This document shows, one piece after another, positions 49,636-51,493 of a stretch of 51,493 nt of DNA. How positions within the stretch are numbered: the stretch's first letter is position 1; each line of letters starts with the position of its first letter. The notes beneath the pieces were generated by a model, which saw only the letters and a list, made by a program, of their open reading frames with translations, did not search any database and was not told the DNA's origin. The translations under genes were made by a program, and so were the position numbers. Source of the stretch: a virus; the IMG/VR virus record IMGVR_UViG_3300035070_002473, positions 1 through 51,493 of that record; one strand, given 5' to 3'.

Positions 49636-50671
49636 CTAAGCCTTTTATGAATTTTTTAGCCGAGTTCTCCCAAGAAAACTCTTTAGCGGTGTAAATACCG
49701 TCAATATTTGTTTCCAGATTTCCTTCTTGTTTTAACGTGTGTATCGCTCTCATGTAGGTAACAACTTGTTCTAGCTGGTTACTACCCAAAGAAGCCCATG
49801 AGCCTTGACCATGAAACCAAACTCCATCTTGAGCCGGTTCAAGATTGTCTATCGAAACCAAGTGACAATTCTTTGCATTGCAAAACTCCGTGTGTGCTGA
49901 ATATTCGGTAGCTATAACATGTTTGCCACACGCCATCATTTCTAAAAGTTCCAGATTCCAGCCTTCAGCTCTAGCAGGAAAAACTCCACAATCAGCTTGT
50001 TTCATAACATTGTAAACATCTCTGTGTGTGTTCTGTCTCGGTATAATCCTGATCTTATCACCAAGAGGAGATTCTTTATAAAGTTTTTCCCATTGTGATT
50101 GTTGCTCAGGTGAGTAGAAGGGATTGCTACACATCATCCACAATTCAACTTCATCCGAGTGGTCAAATGCGGCGTTAAAACAATTCACTAGTATATCATG
50201 ACCCTTTCTGACTTCCCATTTTCCGCAGTTGAAGAATACCGTTTTTGGTCTAGTAGAATCGTGAGGTTTGAAAATTTGCGTATCTACACCAAGAGGCACC
50301 ACTTTAGTTTCAACTCCGGTTTGTTGTTCTACTATTTCTTTTGCCCATTTTGAGCAGGTGAAAATTCTGTCATTATATTTTATGCTTTGTTTTTCCAGCT
50401 CGTTAAATCTTTCAAGCTCGAATATAGGAAAACCAACGTGCATACCTTTTCCGACGTGTCCATGTAATTCATGTTGATGCCATATTTTGACAGAAGGATT
50501 CTTTTCATGACATTCTTGCATGGTGATCTTTTGTATAAACGGATCTGACATCTCCGGTTTGCCAATCGGAAGATAGTTTACCTGATTGCCCTGCGACAAT
50601 AAATTCTTAATTATATTATAACTTGCGATGCCATATCCGAGATTGTTTATAGGCGCTGTAATATTAATCAT
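49631..50671 (-). CDS. GT4-family glycosyltransferase
   Basis: 346 residues. Begins NITAPINNLGYGIASYNIIK (Gly-rich acceptor loop), then VFFNCGKWEVRKGHDILVN and the donor block CGVFPARAEGWNLELLEMMA followed by CGKHVIATEYSAHTEF, clear GT4 motifs with E-x7-E. It follows a radical SAM gene (8-base overlap). Likely separate from the main glycan island but possibly acting on the same surface. Confidence 0.9.
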   Translation of the reverse strand: MINITAPINNLGYGIASYNIIKNLLSQGNQVNYLPIGKPEMSDPFIQKITMQECHEKNPSVKIWHQHELHGHVGKGMHVGFPIFELERFNELEKQSIKYNDRIFTCSKWAKEIVEQQTGVETKVVPLGVDTQIFKPHDSTRPKTVFFNCGKWEVRKGHDILVNCFNAAFDHSDEVELWMMCSNPFYSPEQQSQWEKLYKESPLGDKIRIIPRQNTHRDVYNVMKQADCGVFPARAEGWNLELLEMMACGKHVIATEYSAHTEFCNAKNCHLVSIDNLEPAQDGVWFHGQGSWASLGSNQLEQVVTYMRAIHTLKQEGNLETNIDGIYTAKEFSWENSAKKFIKGLE

Positions 50672-51493
50672 TTTGACCTCTAGCTATTTTGTAATAATGA
50701 TAAACATTTCCAAGATCAACCTTAGAACTATCAAAAATGTCGTTATCTAAAACATTTAGGAAATCTTTGTGTAGTTTATTGTTTTCCATCCATACGGCAT
50801 GGTCTTCAAAGACTTCGCGCTTCCAAGTTCCCCAGTCTGTTATAATTGAAAAATTCATCTTGTCTACACCGTCTAATGAATTAGCCAACTCAACACATGC
50901 AGGCATCTCTTTATAGTTGTTCTTTTGTACTACTGAGTCAATCCTAAGTATGTTAATTTTACCTTCAACTCTCAATCTTGACAACATTTCTATGTTCTTC
51001 ATCAGCAAGTCCCAATCGCCACCTATACGTATCTTATCATAAGTTTCTTTAGTGGCAGCGTCGATAGACACAATTACCTGATTGATATTGTCATGGCACT
51101 TGTGTAGCATGTTCCACATTTTTTCAGTAAGCATGACTCCGTTTGTTTGTAGGTTTATCATTATTTCTGGGTGCTGTTTCCCATCAAAATTTATCAAGAA
51201 GTCCCTGAAAACTTTTGAGCCGAACGGATCGCCAGAGCCAGTGATGTTTAGCGAAGTATGACCTTTTGGTTGCTCGTTTAGAACAAAATCCATTATCTTG
51301 TTTTGTATCGCAACAGCATCATCATATTTCTTTCCCGAAGTATGAAGTATCGAACTTATCCTACAGCTAGGACATTTTAGATTGCAAGAATCGTCCCACA
51401 AAAAGTTGACATGTTTAATTCTATCCATGTCAGTAATATTGTTTTCTATTATATGCTTATGTCTTTCTTGTGTGACATCTTCTCTTTTAGGCA
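50664..51493 (-). CDS. Radical SAM protein, 5' part cut by window edge
   Basis: The frame is open from 50664 to the right edge, so the start lies outside. An ATG at 51428 has no ribosome site and is probably internal. DSCNLKCPSCR provides the CxxxCxxC cluster for the 4Fe-4S centre; ITGSGDPFGS and INLQTNGVML are further SAM-barrel motifs, then VIVSIDAATKETYDKIR. Similar enzymes modify peptides or sugars. An extra N-terminal part with KREDVTQERHKH is visible before the cluster. Target unknown. Confidence 0.85.
   Translation of the reverse strand, partial: PKREDVTQERHKHIIENNITDMDRIKHVNFLWDDSCNLKCPSCRISSILHTSGKKYDDAVAIQNKIMDFVLNEQPKGHTSLNITGSGDPFGSKVFRDFLINFDGKQHPEIMINLQTNGVMLTEKMWNMLHKCHDNINQVIVSIDAATKETYDKIRIGGDWDLLMKNIEMLSRLRVEGKINILRIDSVVQKNNYKEMPACVELANSLDGVDKMNFSIITDWGTWKREVFEDHAVWMENNKLHKDFLNVLDNDIFDSSKVDLGNVYHYYKIARGQND

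Noticed and set aside
1-51493. CRISPR array, tRNA, integrase or insertion sequence
   Set aside because: None was seen on reading both strands; no regular repeats or transposase motifs.

Overview
The window reads as part of a large, AT-rich, tailed double-stranded DNA phage genome. Every convincing gene is on the minus strand, so transcription runs from high to low coordinates. Genes are packed with 1-50 base overlaps and frequent ATGA or TAATG junctions, and most starts have Shine-Dalgarno sites (GGAG, AAGGAG, GGTGATC). It carries a phage-type replication and recombination set (RecA, PhoH, DnaB-type helicase, TOPRIM primase, DNA polymerase III alpha, SSB, dUTPase, class I ribonucleotide reductase, two small sigma-like factors) and candidate virion and lysis genes. 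No integrase, tRNA, CRISPR array or insertion sequence was seen.

Layout in the direction of transcription. 51.5-49.6 kb: a radical SAM protein running off the right edge and a GT4 glycosyltransferase. 49.6-45.3 kb: a short holin-like gene with its own promoter and terminator, small unknown proteins, a sigma factor, a DeoC-like protein without its lysines, a probable abundant structural protein with a strong terminator, and a coiled-coil membrane protein. 45.3-41.6 kb: a sigma70-type promoter, a structured leader RNA with terminator-like and competing stems, then nrdA-nrdB; NrdB has class Ic (Mn/Fe-type) residues. 41.6-34.0 kb: a tail-tube-like protein, three Tat-signal DUF1501 proteins, a DUF5872/DUF5824-like protein, small membrane and Cys-rich proteins, and PhoH. 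34.0-31.9 kb: a GT10 fucosyltransferase-like protein and a PLP-dependent sugar 3-dehydratase (catalytic Lys replaced by His). 31.9-16.5 kb: replication, recombination and nucleotide metabolism, including a polymerase III alpha subunit split into two genes with a DnaQ-type exonuclease between them. 16.5-2.4 kb: a dense glycan island of about a dozen glycosyltransferases with a GDP-fucose-synthase-like reductase and a nucleotidyltransferase. 2.4-0 kb: a homing-type nuclease, a Rad52-like annealing protein, a zinc-ribbon protein and a FkbM methyltransferase cut by the left edge.

The sugar genes form a coherent theme: Fcl/ColC-like reductase, ColD/RfbH-like dehydratase and a GT10 transferase suggest that the phage makes or modifies a GDP-deoxysugar (fucose or colitose type) and assembles it on a glycan, either on the host surface or on the virion. 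Three DUF1501 proteins, a family abundant in Planctomycetota and related phyla, hint at a host from that group; this is inference only. The most novel-looking items are the nrd leader RNA, the trio of exported DUF1501 proteins among virion genes, the split polymerase, and the glycan island.
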